54,943 bases of DNA from assembly GCF_019457905.1 (NCBI RefSeq), contig NZ_JAHZSV010000033.1:1-54943 (forward strand), in the 5' to 3' direction. A program made the translations under genes and the position numbers. Shown in pieces: positions 41,974-50,555 of this stretch (positions are counted from its first letter, which is position 1; the number at the start of each line of letters is the position of its first letter). The stretch comes from Flagellimonas abyssi (lineage in GTDB: Bacteria > Bacteroidota > Bacteroidia > Flavobacteriales > Flavobacteriaceae). The notes below the pieces were generated by a model. It ran no database searches and was not told the DNA's origin. It saw only the letters and a list, made by a program, of their open reading frames with translations.

Positions 41974-42963
41974 ATGAAAACAACAGTATTCAGCACGCAT
42001 AAGTTTGAAGAGCCGTATCTCGTAAAAGCGAATGATGGCAAGCATCAATTAAAGCTGCTTGAGAGTCGTTTAACTCAAGAAACTGCTATTCTCGCAACGG
42101 GTTCTAAAGCAGTAAGTCTATTTACGGGCGATGATGCCTCGGCACACATTCTTGAAAAATTCAATGCTTTTGGCATAAAATATATTGCTCTGCGTTCAGC
42201 AGGATTCAATCACGTGGATTTAGCAAAAGCAGCTGAACTGGATATGAAGGTGGCACGTGTTCCAGCCTATTCCCCTTATGCCATTGCAGAGCATACAATG
42301 GCGCTCATACTTGCATTAAACCGAAAATTGATTAAAGCACACAACAGGGTTCGTGACCAGAATTTCTCATTGAACGGTCTTACCGGTTTCGACCTCAATG
42401 GAAAAACCGTCGGCGTTATCGGGACTGGAAAAATTGGGTCTGTATTGGTAAAAATACTACACGGTTTTGGTTGTAAAATACTTGTTCAGGATGTCATTGA
42501 GGATGAAAATTTAATCAAGTTTTACAATGTAATCTATACCAATTGTGAAACTATTTGTAAGCAGTCCGATATCATAAGCTTACACGTACCACTAACGTCT
42601 TCAACGAAACACTTGATTGATGCAAAACATATTTCATTAATGAAGCAAGGCGTAATGCTTATCAATACAAGTCGTGGTGGATTGGTCGATACCAAAGCTG
42701 TTATCGAAGGATTGAAAACTAAAAAAATTGGGTATTTCGGAATAGATGTGTATGAGGAAGAAGAAGGATTGTTCTTTGAAGACCATTCCGATGACATTTT
42801 GCAAGACGATGTCATTGCACGCTTAATGACTTTTAATAATGTTTTAATTACCAGTCATCAGGCCTTTTTAACCGAAACTGCATTGACAAATATTGCTGAA
42901 ACCACAATATATAATCTGGATTGTTTTGAAAAAGGCAAAGTTTCAGGAAACGAAGTTTCTTGA
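41974..42963 (+). CDS. ldhA: D-lactate dehydrogenase-type 2-hydroxyacid dehydrogenase
   Basis: 329 residues, the same length as E. coli fermentative LdhA. NAD fold GVIGTGKIGSVL; SRG in MLINTSRGGLVD (catalytic Arg); DVYEEEEG (catalytic Glu); SHQAF (catalytic His). RVPAYSPYAIAEHTMAL is typical of the LdhA branch. It would reduce pyruvate to D-lactate and regenerate NAD+ when respiration fails. It lies 10 bases after the MgtC-like gene and 42 before the SDR gene. Confidence 0.9.
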   Translation: MKTTVFSTHKFEEPYLVKANDGKHQLKLLESRLTQETAILATGSKAVSLFTGDDASAHILEKFNAFGIKYIALRSAGFNHVDLAKAAELDMKVARVPAYSPYAIAEHTMALILALNRKLIKAHNRVRDQNFSLNGLTGFDLNGKTVGVIGTGKIGSVLVKILHGFGCKILVQDVIEDENLIKFYNVIYTNCETICKQSDIISLHVPLTSSTKHLIDAKHISLMKQGVMLINTSRGGLVDTKAVIEGLKTKKIGYFGIDVYEEEEGLFFEDHSDDILQDDVIARLMTFNNVLITSHQAFLTETALTNIAETTIYNLDCFEKGKVSGNEVS

Positions 42964-43005
42964 TTAAGAAGCAAAAAATAGTAGTAACACTTAAATCTTA
43001 AAATT

Positions 43006-43779
43006 ATGAAACGAGTAAAAAATAAAGTAGCCATTGTCACAGGAGGAGCATCTGGTTTGGGAAAATCAAGTGCTAAACTATTGGCACGAGAAGGAGCAAA
43101 AATAGTCGTGTCCGATATAGACGAAGAAGGTGGTAAAAAAGTAGTTCAACAAATAAAAGAAGACGGTGGTGAGGCCATATTCATTAAACAAGATGTTGCC
43201 AAAGAAGATGAATGGAAAAACGTTATTGAAACTACCCTTGAAACTTATGGGAAATTACACATTTTAGCAAATTCTGCTGGAATAGGGCTCGGAGGAACAG
43301 TTGAAGATGTAACCCTTGAAGATTGGAAAAACCTTATAGATATAAACCTAAATGGCACTTTTTTAGGCACCAAATATGGTATAAAAGGTATGAGGAAAAC
43401 AGATGAAGGTGGTTCCATCATTAACTTCTCTTCCATTGAAGGACTTATCGGTGACCCCAATTTACCTGCGTATAACGCAAGTAAAGGCGGTGTTACCATT
43501 TTCACTAAATCTGCCGCCCTACATTGTGCTAAACAAGGCTATGGCATCCGTATCAATTCTATCCATCCTGCTTATATCTGGACCCCAATGGTAGAGAATT
43601 TTCTCAAGGCTCAAGGTGACGTAGAAGAAGGCAAAAAACAATTGGAAAGTTTACATCCAATTGGTCATTTGGGAGAACCTGACGATATAGGGTACGGAGT
43701 TGTATATCTGGCCTCTGATGAATCCAAATTTATGACCGGTTCCGAACTGGTTATCGATGGTGGCTATACCGCCCAATAA
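43006..43779 (+). CDS. SDR-family oxidoreductase
   Basis: 257 residues of the classical short-chain dehydrogenase family: TGGASGLG cofactor motif (12-19), NSAG (89-92) in place of the common NNAG, catalytic S143, Y156 and K160 (YNASK). Acidic residues after the second strand (VSDIDEE) suggest NAD preference. A sugar or alcohol substrate is likely but not determinable; glucose or cyclic-alcohol dehydrogenases are nearest in style. It precedes the double Usp gene by 22 bases. Confidence 0.88.
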   Translation: MKRVKNKVAIVTGGASGLGKSSAKLLAREGAKIVVSDIDEEGGKKVVQQIKEDGGEAIFIKQDVAKEDEWKNVIETTLETYGKLHILANSAGIGLGGTVEDVTLEDWKNLIDINLNGTFLGTKYGIKGMRKTDEGGSIINFSSIEGLIGDPNLPAYNASKGGVTIFTKSAALHCAKQGYGIRINSIHPAYIWTPMVENFLKAQGDVEEGKKQLESLHPIGHLGEPDDIGYGVVYLASDESKFMTGSELVIDGGYTAQ

Positions 43780-43801
43780 GAAAAACAATAAAACTAAAAT
43801 T

Positions 43802-44638
43802 ATGAAAAACATACTCGTACCTACCGATTTCTCGAAAAACTGCACTAAAGCAGCAAATCTTGGTATCGAAATAGCCAAACTATACGATGCAGAGATACAC
43901 TTTTTACATCAAATGACTACCCCTGTTGATTGGGTAAAACTGGATAAACAAAAAGAAAAAAGGTATCCCGAAACTTTAAAGGAAATTGGAGTCGTTAAAT
44001 CAAAATTGCGGGAACTGGAAAAAAAGGCTGAGCACGAAGGTCTTAAATGTCGAACTTTTCTTCAATTTGATTCGGGACAGAAAGATATTTTAGAACATTC
44101 TGGTCATTTCCATCACGATTTCATCGTTACCGGCAGCAGTGGAACCAAAGGTGTCATTAGAGAAATTACGGGTAGTAATGTTGAAAAAATAGTTCGAAAA
44201 GCCAATGCACCCATTATCGTTGTCAAAGAAGAGGATGTAACGTTTCCCTTCAAGGACATTCTATTTGTTTCTTCTTTTGAAGAGGATGTCACGCATCCAT
44301 TTCAAGAAATCTTGTCAATAGCCAAAAAATGCGATGCTAAAATCCATTTGTTACGAGTAAACACAGAAACTGACTTTAATAGCATAGAGCTTGGCTTAAA
44401 TCCTGTAAAGGAATTTCTTGAAAAATTCCCCAATCTGAAGAACTTCTCAATGAGCGTCCATAATGAGTCTTCCGTAGAGGCAGGCATCAATACATTTTTA
44501 AAACATCAGCCCGCAGATTTAATTGCAATGAGCACCCACGGAAAAACGGGATTTTTGAGCCTATTTTCAAAAAGTATTGCCGAAGGTGTTACAAACCATT
44601 CTTCTCTACCTGTAATGACCATACATATTAAAAAATGA
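43802..44638 (+). CDS. tandem-domain universal stress protein
   Basis: 278 residues from the ATG at 43802 (the frame opens earlier, at 43757, but MKNILVPTDFSKN is the family start and the upstream part overlaps the SDR gene). Two UspA domains in tandem: the first ends with GSSGTKGVIREITGSN and the second with STHGKTGFLSLFSKSIAEG, the latter a good nucleotide-binding signature. It overlaps the next gene (ATP-cone nuclease) by 4 bases, so the two are coupled. Likely binds ATP or AMP and modulates metabolism under stress. Confidence 0.9.
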   Translation: MKNILVPTDFSKNCTKAANLGIEIAKLYDAEIHFLHQMTTPVDWVKLDKQKEKRYPETLKEIGVVKSKLRELEKKAEHEGLKCRTFLQFDSGQKDILEHSGHFHHDFIVTGSSGTKGVIREITGSNVEKIVRKANAPIIVVKEEDVTFPFKDILFVSSFEEDVTHPFQEILSIAKKCDAKIHLLRVNTETDFNSIELGLNPVKEFLEKFPNLKNFSMSVHNESSVEAGINTFLKHQPADLIAMSTHGKTGFLSLFSKSIAEGVTNHSSLPVMTIHIKK

Positions 44639-45477
44639 AAAATCCAATCAACATAGTAAAGTATTCAGGTGATGTGGTAGCCTTTGATGTAGATAAGCTT
44701 ATCAATTCCTTAAGGCGTTCACAAGCGAGCGAAGAATTAATTCAGCAAATAGTTGAACAAGTCGAAGGTCAACTCTATGATGGAATTACCACAAAAAAAA
44801 TCTATCAGATGGCATTTAAAATGCTTAAGCGTAAATCTCGTGTAAGTGCCTCAAAATACAAGCTAAAAAAAGCGATAATGGAATTAGGGCCATCAGGATT
44901 TCCTTTTGAAAAATTTGTTGGTAAGATTTTAGAGATGGAAGGCTTTAGCACAAATGTGGGAGTTATTGTTCAAGGTAATTGTGTACAGCACGAAGTTGAT
45001 GTTATCGCCCAAAAAGAAAACAAACACTATATGATTGAATGCAAATACCATAGCGACCAAGGCAGATTTTGTAATGTAAAAATCCCATTATATATCCATT
45101 CACGGTTTTTGGACGTAGAAAAGCAATGGGAACACCAAAAAGGTCACGAGGCTAAACTTCATAAAGGAGCTGTGTACACCAATACGCGTTTCACAACCGA
45201 TGCCATTCAGTACGGGAAATGTGTTGGAATGCTTTTAAGCAGTTGGGATTATCCAAGAGGAAATGGTCTCAAGGACAGAATAGATAAATCTGGGCTACAT
45301 CCCTTAACCGCTTTAACAACACTTACTAAAGCTGAAAAAACAAAATTATTAGATGAAGGCATCGTACTCTGTAAAGAGCTTCACGAAACCCCAAAAATTT
45401 TAGAACAAGTAGGAGTGCCAAAATCAAGACACAAAAAGGTTCTCGAAGATTCAAGAGAATTATGTGGAATTCATTAG
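44635..45477 (+). CDS. ATP-cone domain fused to Mrr-like PD-(D/E)xK nuclease
   Basis: 280 residues. The first 85 form an ATP-cone (VKYSGDVVAFDVDKLINSLRRSQ, about 8-30, then ITTKKIYQMAFKMLK), the nucleotide-sensing module of ribonucleotide reductase and NrdR. Residues 90-200 are an Mrr-type nuclease: FPFEKFVGKILEMEGF, then D122 in HEVDVIA and E135-C-K137 in IECKYH, with a downstream QYGKCVGMLLSSWDYP segment. The fusion suggests a nuclease gated by ATP/dATP/AMP levels, acting on DNA or RNA. Start overlaps the double Usp stop by 4 bases. Confidence 0.88.
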   Translation: MKNPINIVKYSGDVVAFDVDKLINSLRRSQASEELIQQIVEQVEGQLYDGITTKKIYQMAFKMLKRKSRVSASKYKLKKAIMELGPSGFPFEKFVGKILEMEGFSTNVGVIVQGNCVQHEVDVIAQKENKHYMIECKYHSDQGRFCNVKIPLYIHSRFLDVEKQWEHQKGHEAKLHKGAVYTNTRFTTDAIQYGKCVGMLLSSWDYPRGNGLKDRIDKSGLHPLTALTTLTKAEKTKLLDEGIVLCKELHETPKILEQVGVPKSRHKKVLEDSRELCGIH

Positions 45478-45515
45478 AGCACTACTTAAATTTTTAATCT
45501 AAATAAATAGGACAA

Positions 45516-45770
45516 ATGAAAACAGAAGAACTGAAAGAACAGAACCGTATAGATTTAGAGCCATTTTACCAAGCATTGGAAGATGATTCTAAACTACTTG
45601 AAGAAGCCCTCGAAATATTATTGGGTATGGTACACTTCGAGCCTAAATCCGTAAAGAAGTTGGCACTCGTAATAAAAGAGGATTCCCGCAATCTATATAA
45701 CGAAATAGCGGAATTGAGCAAATCGAACCAAGACAAAGGAAATACGCCTTCCTGTTGTGGTGGACATTAA
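45516..45770 (+). CDS. small protein with C-terminal CCGGH
   Basis: 84 residues, not recognised. It is acidic and helical (LEPFYQALEDDSKLLEEALEILLGMV), ending with a charged linker and SCCGGH. A terminal Cys-Cys-Gly-Gly-His could bind a soft metal such as copper or mercury. It sits between the ATP-cone nuclease and beta-CASP genes, 38 bases after the former and 14 before the latter, and may be a partner for one of them. Confidence 0.65.
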   Translation: MKTEELKEQNRIDLEPFYQALEDDSKLLEEALEILLGMVHFEPKSVKKLALVIKEDSRNLYNEIAELSKSNQDKGNTPSCCGGH

Positions 45771-45784
45771 TAAATACTATAACG

Positions 45785-47161
45785 ATGAAAAACAAAAAAA
45801 TAAACATCCACTTTTTGGGAGCGGCAGGCACCGTGACTGGCTCAAAATATTTGGTGGATACAGGAGATAGAAAGATACTTATAGACTGTGGCCTCTTCCA
45901 AGGGTTAAAGGAATTACGCCTTAAAAACTGGGAGTACCCACCTGTTAATGTAGGTGATATTGATGCTGTTTTGCTTACCCACGGTCATATGGACCATACA
46001 GGTTATTTACCCAGATTGGTAAAACAAGGCTTCAATGGTCCCATTTATGGTACGAATCCTACTTTGGACATTGCAAAAATCATTTTGAATGATAGTGCAA
46101 AAATACAGGAGCAAGAAGCCGAACGTGCCAATAAGGAAGGCTATTCCAAACATAGTCCCGCAGAACCATTATACGATTTAAAGGATGTAGAAAAAACTAT
46201 CCCACACTTTAAAGGAATTCCACAATCACAATGGATTCCGTTATTTGATGGTATTAGGGCTCGCTTCCAATACAACGGACATATTCTGGGTGCAACCTAT
46301 ATTGAGTTGGATGTGCACGGAAAACGTTTTGTCTTTTCAGGAGACATTGGTAGAACCAATGATTTATTGCTCTATCCACCCCTTAAACCAAAAAAAGCGG
46401 ATGTGCTTTTCATTGAATCCACTTATGGTGGAAGGTTTCATCCCGATGAAATAGAAGCACTTCCACATATTGAAAAATTAGTAAATGATACCATCAACAG
46501 AGATGGTAGCTTATTTGTCCCAAGCTTTTCGGTAGAACGTGCCCAGCTAATGATGCTCATCTTTTGGAAATTATTGAAAGAAAAGAAAATCCCCAGAGTA
46601 CAAATGATTATGGACAGCCCGATGGGTGCCAACGTATTGGAACTGTTTCATAGAACTCGGGATTGGCACAGATTGGAAGACAACGAATGTGACGAAATGT
46701 GCTCACACTTTACAGTTGTTAGCAGTTATCGTGAAACAATGGAATTAAGAACAGATTACAAACCAAAAATCGTGATTGCAGGAAGCGGAATGCTCACAGG
46801 GGGAAGAATGCTAAACTATCTTGAAACACAGGCACAAAATCCAAATAACACCTTACTTTTTGTAGGCTATCAAGCTGAAGGCACTCGTGGCAGAAAATTA
46901 TTGGAAGGTGAAAAAGAACTAAAAGTATATGGAAAATGGGTGCCGTTTAAAATGCAAGTAGTAGAAATTGAAGGGCTTTCGGCACACGCAGACCACGCAG
47001 AACTTATGGACTGGATGGATAAGATAAAAAACAAACCCGAACGTATTTTCATTGTACACGGTGAAAAAGAGAGTGCAGAAGCATTGCAAAAAGGCATCAA
47101 GGAAACCTATGGGTGGGATGCAGAAATTCCGCAATTATACACCATCGAAGAAATAGAATAA
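45785..47161 (+). CDS. beta-CASP metallo-beta-lactamase-fold RNase-like protein
   Basis: 458 residues from ATG 45785 (an upstream in-frame start at 45755 overlaps the previous gene and is less likely). Zinc motif HGHMDH (66-71) in LLTHGHMDHTGYLPRL, then the beta-CASP insert with ESTYGGRFHP, and the C-terminal SAHADHAELMDW with conserved His. This is the CPSF73-like/RNase J-like branch acting on RNA, an endonuclease and/or 5' exonuclease. It might trim RNA in stress so that nucleotides can be recycled. It precedes the AMP phosphorylase-type gene by 28 bases. Confidence 0.9.
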   Translation: MKNKKINIHFLGAAGTVTGSKYLVDTGDRKILIDCGLFQGLKELRLKNWEYPPVNVGDIDAVLLTHGHMDHTGYLPRLVKQGFNGPIYGTNPTLDIAKIILNDSAKIQEQEAERANKEGYSKHSPAEPLYDLKDVEKTIPHFKGIPQSQWIPLFDGIRARFQYNGHILGATYIELDVHGKRFVFSGDIGRTNDLLLYPPLKPKKADVLFIESTYGGRFHPDEIEALPHIEKLVNDTINRDGSLFVPSFSVERAQLMMLIFWKLLKEKKIPRVQMIMDSPMGANVLELFHRTRDWHRLEDNECDEMCSHFTVVSSYRETMELRTDYKPKIVIAGSGMLTGGRMLNYLETQAQNPNNTLLFVGYQAEGTRGRKLLEGEKELKVYGKWVPFKMQVVEIEGLSAHADHAELMDWMDKIKNKPERIFIVHGEKESAEALQKGIKETYGWDAEIPQLYTIEEIE

Positions 47162-47189
47162 ATCGAAAAATCACAACAACCAATAAAAT

Positions 47190-48692
47190 ATGGACACACA
47201 CTCAAACATATTAAAATATAAACATCTCGGAATCTATACCCAAAACGAAAATGTAGTGTATATGCGCGAAGATTGCCACGTCTGTATTTCAGAAGGGTTT
47301 GAGGCACTTACCCGAATAAGAATATCCAATGCAAATACATCAATCGTAGCAAGTCTTAATGTCCTGAATTCTGATATTCTGTTGCCTAATGAAATCGGAC
47401 TATCAGATGCTGCCGCGAAAAAACTCAATGTTTCCCCAAACGATACATTATATGTTTCCCATTTAGAGCCTATTGAATCCTTAAGCCACGTCAGGGCAAA
47501 AATCTATAACAAAAAACTGGATTATAAGGCCTATAACAACATCATAACCGATATCGTGGAAGGCGATTATTCCAACATCCACCTTTCGGCATTTATTACT
47601 GCCTGTGCTGGCGACCGAATGGATATTGATGAAATATCCGACCTAACGAAAGCAATGATTGCTTCCGGAAAGCAACTGAACTGGAACAAGGATATCGTGG
47701 TCGACAAACATTGTATTGGCGGATTGCCTGGCAATAGGACAACACCATTGGTAGTTGCCATTGTTGCCGCGTATGGGCTTACTATGCCAAAAACATCCTC
47801 ACGGGCAATCACTTCGCCAGCAGGCACAGCAGATACAATGGAAGTACTGACCAATGTTACGCTCTCTTCCGAGGAAATAAAGACCGTAGTAGAAAAAGAA
47901 GGCGGATGTTTTGTTTGGGGCGGTACAGCGCAGTTAAGTCCTGCCGATGATGTGCTCATTAAAATTGAAAAAGCCTTGGATATTGATAGCGAAGGTCAGC
48001 TCATCGCTTCAGTACTCTCTAAAAAGGCAGCAGCTGGTTCTACTCACGTGGTCATTGATATTCCCGTGGGAGAAACCGCCAAGGTTCGCAGTACCGAAAT
48101 GGCAGAAAAACTAAAAAATCATATGGAAACCGTTGGAACTGCTGTTGGGTTGAATGTAAAAGTTGTAGTTACGGATGGCACGCAGCCTGTTGGAAGGGGT
48201 ATCGGTCCAACTTTAGAAGCCATAGATATATTAAAAGTTTTGAAAAATGAGGAAGATGCACCTAAAGACTTAACAGAAAGAGCATTGCTTTTAGCTACTG
48301 AACTATTAGAACTTTCTGGAAAAGTAGAAAAAGGAAAGGGACAGGAAACCGCACATAAAATTCTCAAATCTGGAAAAGCATATGAAAAATTCGTAGCCAT
48401 TTGTAAGGCGCAAGGTCAATTTTCAAAACCAGTTTTAGCACCTTATAAAATTGAAATTAAAGCTGAAAAGTCAGGCGTTTTGCAACGAATTGATAACCGT
48501 AAAATTGCAAAACTGGCCAAGCTTTCTGGAGCACCACAATCTAAATCGGCAGGGATTCTTCTAAATGTGCATTTGGGAGAACAAATCGAAGAGAACCAAC
48601 TGCTTTATACCATATATGCTGAATCCAAAGGTGAACTTAATTATGCCTTGGAATATGAAAACAACCATAACGACATCATAACTATAAATTAA
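47190..48692 (+). CDS. AMP phosphorylase (archaeal DeoA-type)
   Basis: 500 residues of the thymidine phosphorylase family, but of the archaeal AMP-phosphorylase branch: an extra N-terminal domain of about 85 residues, KHCIGGLPGNRT (173-184) in the phosphate loop, and KTSSRAITSPAGTAD (201-215) where true thymidine phosphorylase has SGRG. AMP phosphorylase converts AMP and phosphate to adenine and ribose 1,5-bisphosphate. In archaea this feeds an isomerase and RuBisCO; neither is seen here. It lies 10 bases before a PRPP synthetase gene, suggesting a ribose phosphate/AMP cycle. Confidence 0.9.
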   Translation: MDTHSNILKYKHLGIYTQNENVVYMREDCHVCISEGFEALTRIRISNANTSIVASLNVLNSDILLPNEIGLSDAAAKKLNVSPNDTLYVSHLEPIESLSHVRAKIYNKKLDYKAYNNIITDIVEGDYSNIHLSAFITACAGDRMDIDEISDLTKAMIASGKQLNWNKDIVVDKHCIGGLPGNRTTPLVVAIVAAYGLTMPKTSSRAITSPAGTADTMEVLTNVTLSSEEIKTVVEKEGGCFVWGGTAQLSPADDVLIKIEKALDIDSEGQLIASVLSKKAAAGSTHVVIDIPVGETAKVRSTEMAEKLKNHMETVGTAVGLNVKVVVTDGTQPVGRGIGPTLEAIDILKVLKNEEDAPKDLTERALLLATELLELSGKVEKGKGQETAHKILKSGKAYEKFVAICKAQGQFSKPVLAPYKIEIKAEKSGVLQRIDNRKIAKLAKLSGAPQSKSAGILLNVHLGEQIEENQLLYTIYAESKGELNYALEYENNHNDIITIN

Positions 48693-48702
48693 AGAACATA
48701 CT

Positions 48703-49596
48703 ATGAAAACAATATTATTCAGTCTTCCCGGAAATGAAGAACTCACAGAACTAATGGCTACAAAAATGGATGCTGAAGTGGGTCAAGCCACATTAAGGAA
48801 ATTCCCTGACGGGGAATCATACACGCGCATATTGTCTGATGTTAAAGATAAATGTGTGGTACTGGTATGCACCTTGCACGAACCGGACGAAAAACTGTTG
48901 TCACTATATTTTTTAAGCCACACAGCCAAATCATTAGGAGCTATGTGTACCTGTTTGGTAGCACCCTATTTGGCGTATATGCGGCAGGACAAAGTATTTA
49001 ATGAAGGAGAAGGAGTGACTTCCGGTTTCTTCGGAAAATTGATTTCTGGTTTCGCCGATAGCATTACCACAGTTGACCCTCACTTGCACAGAATTAGTTC
49101 GTTGGGAGAAGTGTATCAAATTCCAAATAAAGTGATTCACGCTGCCGACGCAATTTCAGAATGGATTAAAGAAAATATCGAAAACCCGGTACTTATCGGA
49201 CCTGATTCTGAAAGTGAACAATGGGTATCAGAAGTCGCCAAAAATGCAGGAGCACCATTTACGGTATTACAAAAGGTGCGTCACGGTGACCGTGATGTAG
49301 AAGTCTCTGTTCCCGATGTGGATATATATAAAGATGCTACACCCATTTTGGTAGATGATATTATTTCCACAGCCCGAACAATGATTGAAACCGTACAACA
49401 TCTTAAAAAAGCAGGAATGAAACCACCTATTTGTGTAGGCATTCACGCCGTTTTTTCAGGAAATGCCTATCAAGATTTATTGGATTCCGGAGTAGAAAAA
49501 ATAGTGACTTGTAATACCATCCCACACTCTTCAAATGGAATAGATTTAAGTGATATTATGGCAAAAGAGGTAAAAAAATTAATGCACCATATATGA
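48703..49596 (+). CDS. prs: ribose-phosphate pyrophosphokinase (PRPP synthetase)
   Basis: Makes PRPP from ribose 5-phosphate and ATP with release of AMP, or the reverse. 297 residues, shorter than the usual bacterial enzyme (about 315). Substrate site DPHLHR (125-130), flexible loop around KVRHGDRDV, and the PRPP loop VDDIISTARTM (217-227). Divergence from the usual bacterial sequence (short N-terminus, GEGVTSGFF stretch) suggests an accessory, possibly archaeal-like, form. It overlaps the next gene by 4 bases. AMP released here is the substrate of the phosphorylase encoded just before. Confidence 0.9.
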   Translation: MKTILFSLPGNEELTELMATKMDAEVGQATLRKFPDGESYTRILSDVKDKCVVLVCTLHEPDEKLLSLYFLSHTAKSLGAMCTCLVAPYLAYMRQDKVFNEGEGVTSGFFGKLISGFADSITTVDPHLHRISSLGEVYQIPNKVIHAADAISEWIKENIENPVLIGPDSESEQWVSEVAKNAGAPFTVLQKVRHGDRDVEVSVPDVDIYKDATPILVDDIISTARTMIETVQHLKKAGMKPPICVGIHAVFSGNAYQDLLDSGVEKIVTCNTIPHSSNGIDLSDIMAKEVKKLMHHI

Positions 49597-50237
49597 AAAA
49601 ACAAGGCTTTATAGTACTAATCACTTTATTCAGCATCACAATGACTGGACAAACTGAAATGCTTATTGGGCAGATTTCAGGTAGAGTTGTTGTTCGAGAA
49701 AATTTTGATGAAGAAGGCTCTTTTTTAAACAAACAAACTTTTGAAGCTGGTGAAACAATAAAGAAAAATGGATACTATGAAATTGAGGTGGTTACGGAAT
49801 TGTTCGATGAAGACAAAAAATCGACCGATAAATACACCACAACTTATCGTTGCAAGCCTGATGAAGCAAGTATAATGGTAATGGCTTTCCCGTTTTCCAG
49901 CCCAAAATCAAAGGAGACCGAAATTAATACCACCTCTAAAAAATTTAAAGACCTCTATGATTTGGACAATCTTGAAGATATAGAATTAGAAATGAGTTTT
50001 GATTCGGGCTTGTTGAATTTTTTTGGCTCAAAAAGTACCATAAAAATTTACGACCGAAAATTTAATAATAGCGAAAATAATATTAATTCAAAAATTAACA
50101 TTAAGGCCTATGCCTTGGGAATTCGCATTAAGCAACTCAATTATACTGTTAACGAGAAATTAAATGCACAAGGTCTATTGACCTTTCAAAAATTTACCGA
50201 AGAAGACAACAGTTATTTTACAATGACTTATAAATAA
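49593..50237 (+). CDS. secreted protein of unknown function
   Basis: 214 residues with a signal peptide of about 20 (VLITLFSITMTGQ). Beyond it the sequence is rich in beta strands and charged residues, with an N-terminal half containing GQISGRVVVRENFDEEGSFLN and a repeat of short strands. No known motif. It overlaps prs by 4 bases and precedes a 97-residue protein by 6, so it is part of the same message, but a metabolic role cannot be derived. Confidence 0.7.
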   Translation: MKKQGFIVLITLFSITMTGQTEMLIGQISGRVVVRENFDEEGSFLNKQTFEAGETIKKNGYYEIEVVTELFDEDKKSTDKYTTTYRCKPDEASIMVMAFPFSSPKSKETEINTTSKKFKDLYDLDNLEDIELEMSFDSGLLNFFGSKSTIKIYDRKFNNSENNINSKINIKAYALGIRIKQLNYTVNEKLNAQGLLTFQKFTEEDNSYFTMTYK

Positions 50238-50243
50238 AAATAA

Positions 50244-50537
50244 ATGAAAAATTATAACACCCTTTCAGAAGCTATTAACGATTTGCAGACAAACGAATAC
50301 CCTTATGATTTCAACTTAAAACCTGAATGTCTGGAATGTGCTTCCCTGAAAATTGAGATTCGACCAGAAGATTTTAAAGTGGATAAAATATATCGCTTTG
50401 AAGGAATGAGCAGTACCGATGATAACAGCATTTTATATGCAATATCTTCCAAAAAAGAGCTTAAAGGTCTTTTAGTAGATGCTTATGGCGTCTATGCCGA
50501 AAACATATCGGAAGCAATGAGAAAAAAATTACGATAA
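50244..50537 (+). CDS. small Bacteroidota-specific protein often labelled PRPP synthetase
   Basis: 97 residues. The pattern NTLSEAINDLQTNEYPYDFNL, then CLECASLKIEIRPEDFKVDKIYRFEG and LYAISSKKELKGLLVDAYGVYAE is typical of a short protein family of Bacteroidota. Members are sometimes annotated as phosphoribosylpyrophosphate synthetase, but the length and lack of DLH or PRPP-loop motifs rule that out. The CLEC pair could bind a metal. It lies 6 bases after the secreted protein gene and before copB. Confidence 0.75.
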   Translation: MKNYNTLSEAINDLQTNEYPYDFNLKPECLECASLKIEIRPEDFKVDKIYRFEGMSSTDDNSILYAISSKKELKGLLVDAYGVYAENISEAMRKKLR

Positions 50538-50555
50538 CACTTAAACAAGACAATA

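Noticed and set aside
47190..48692. plain thymidine phosphorylase
   Set aside because: The N-terminal extra domain and the SSRAITSPAGTAD stretch point to the AMP phosphorylase branch.
50244..50537. PRPP synthetase, as such short proteins are sometimes labelled
   Set aside because: Only 97 residues and no PRPP-loop or divalent-metal motif; the real enzyme is the gene at 48703-49596.
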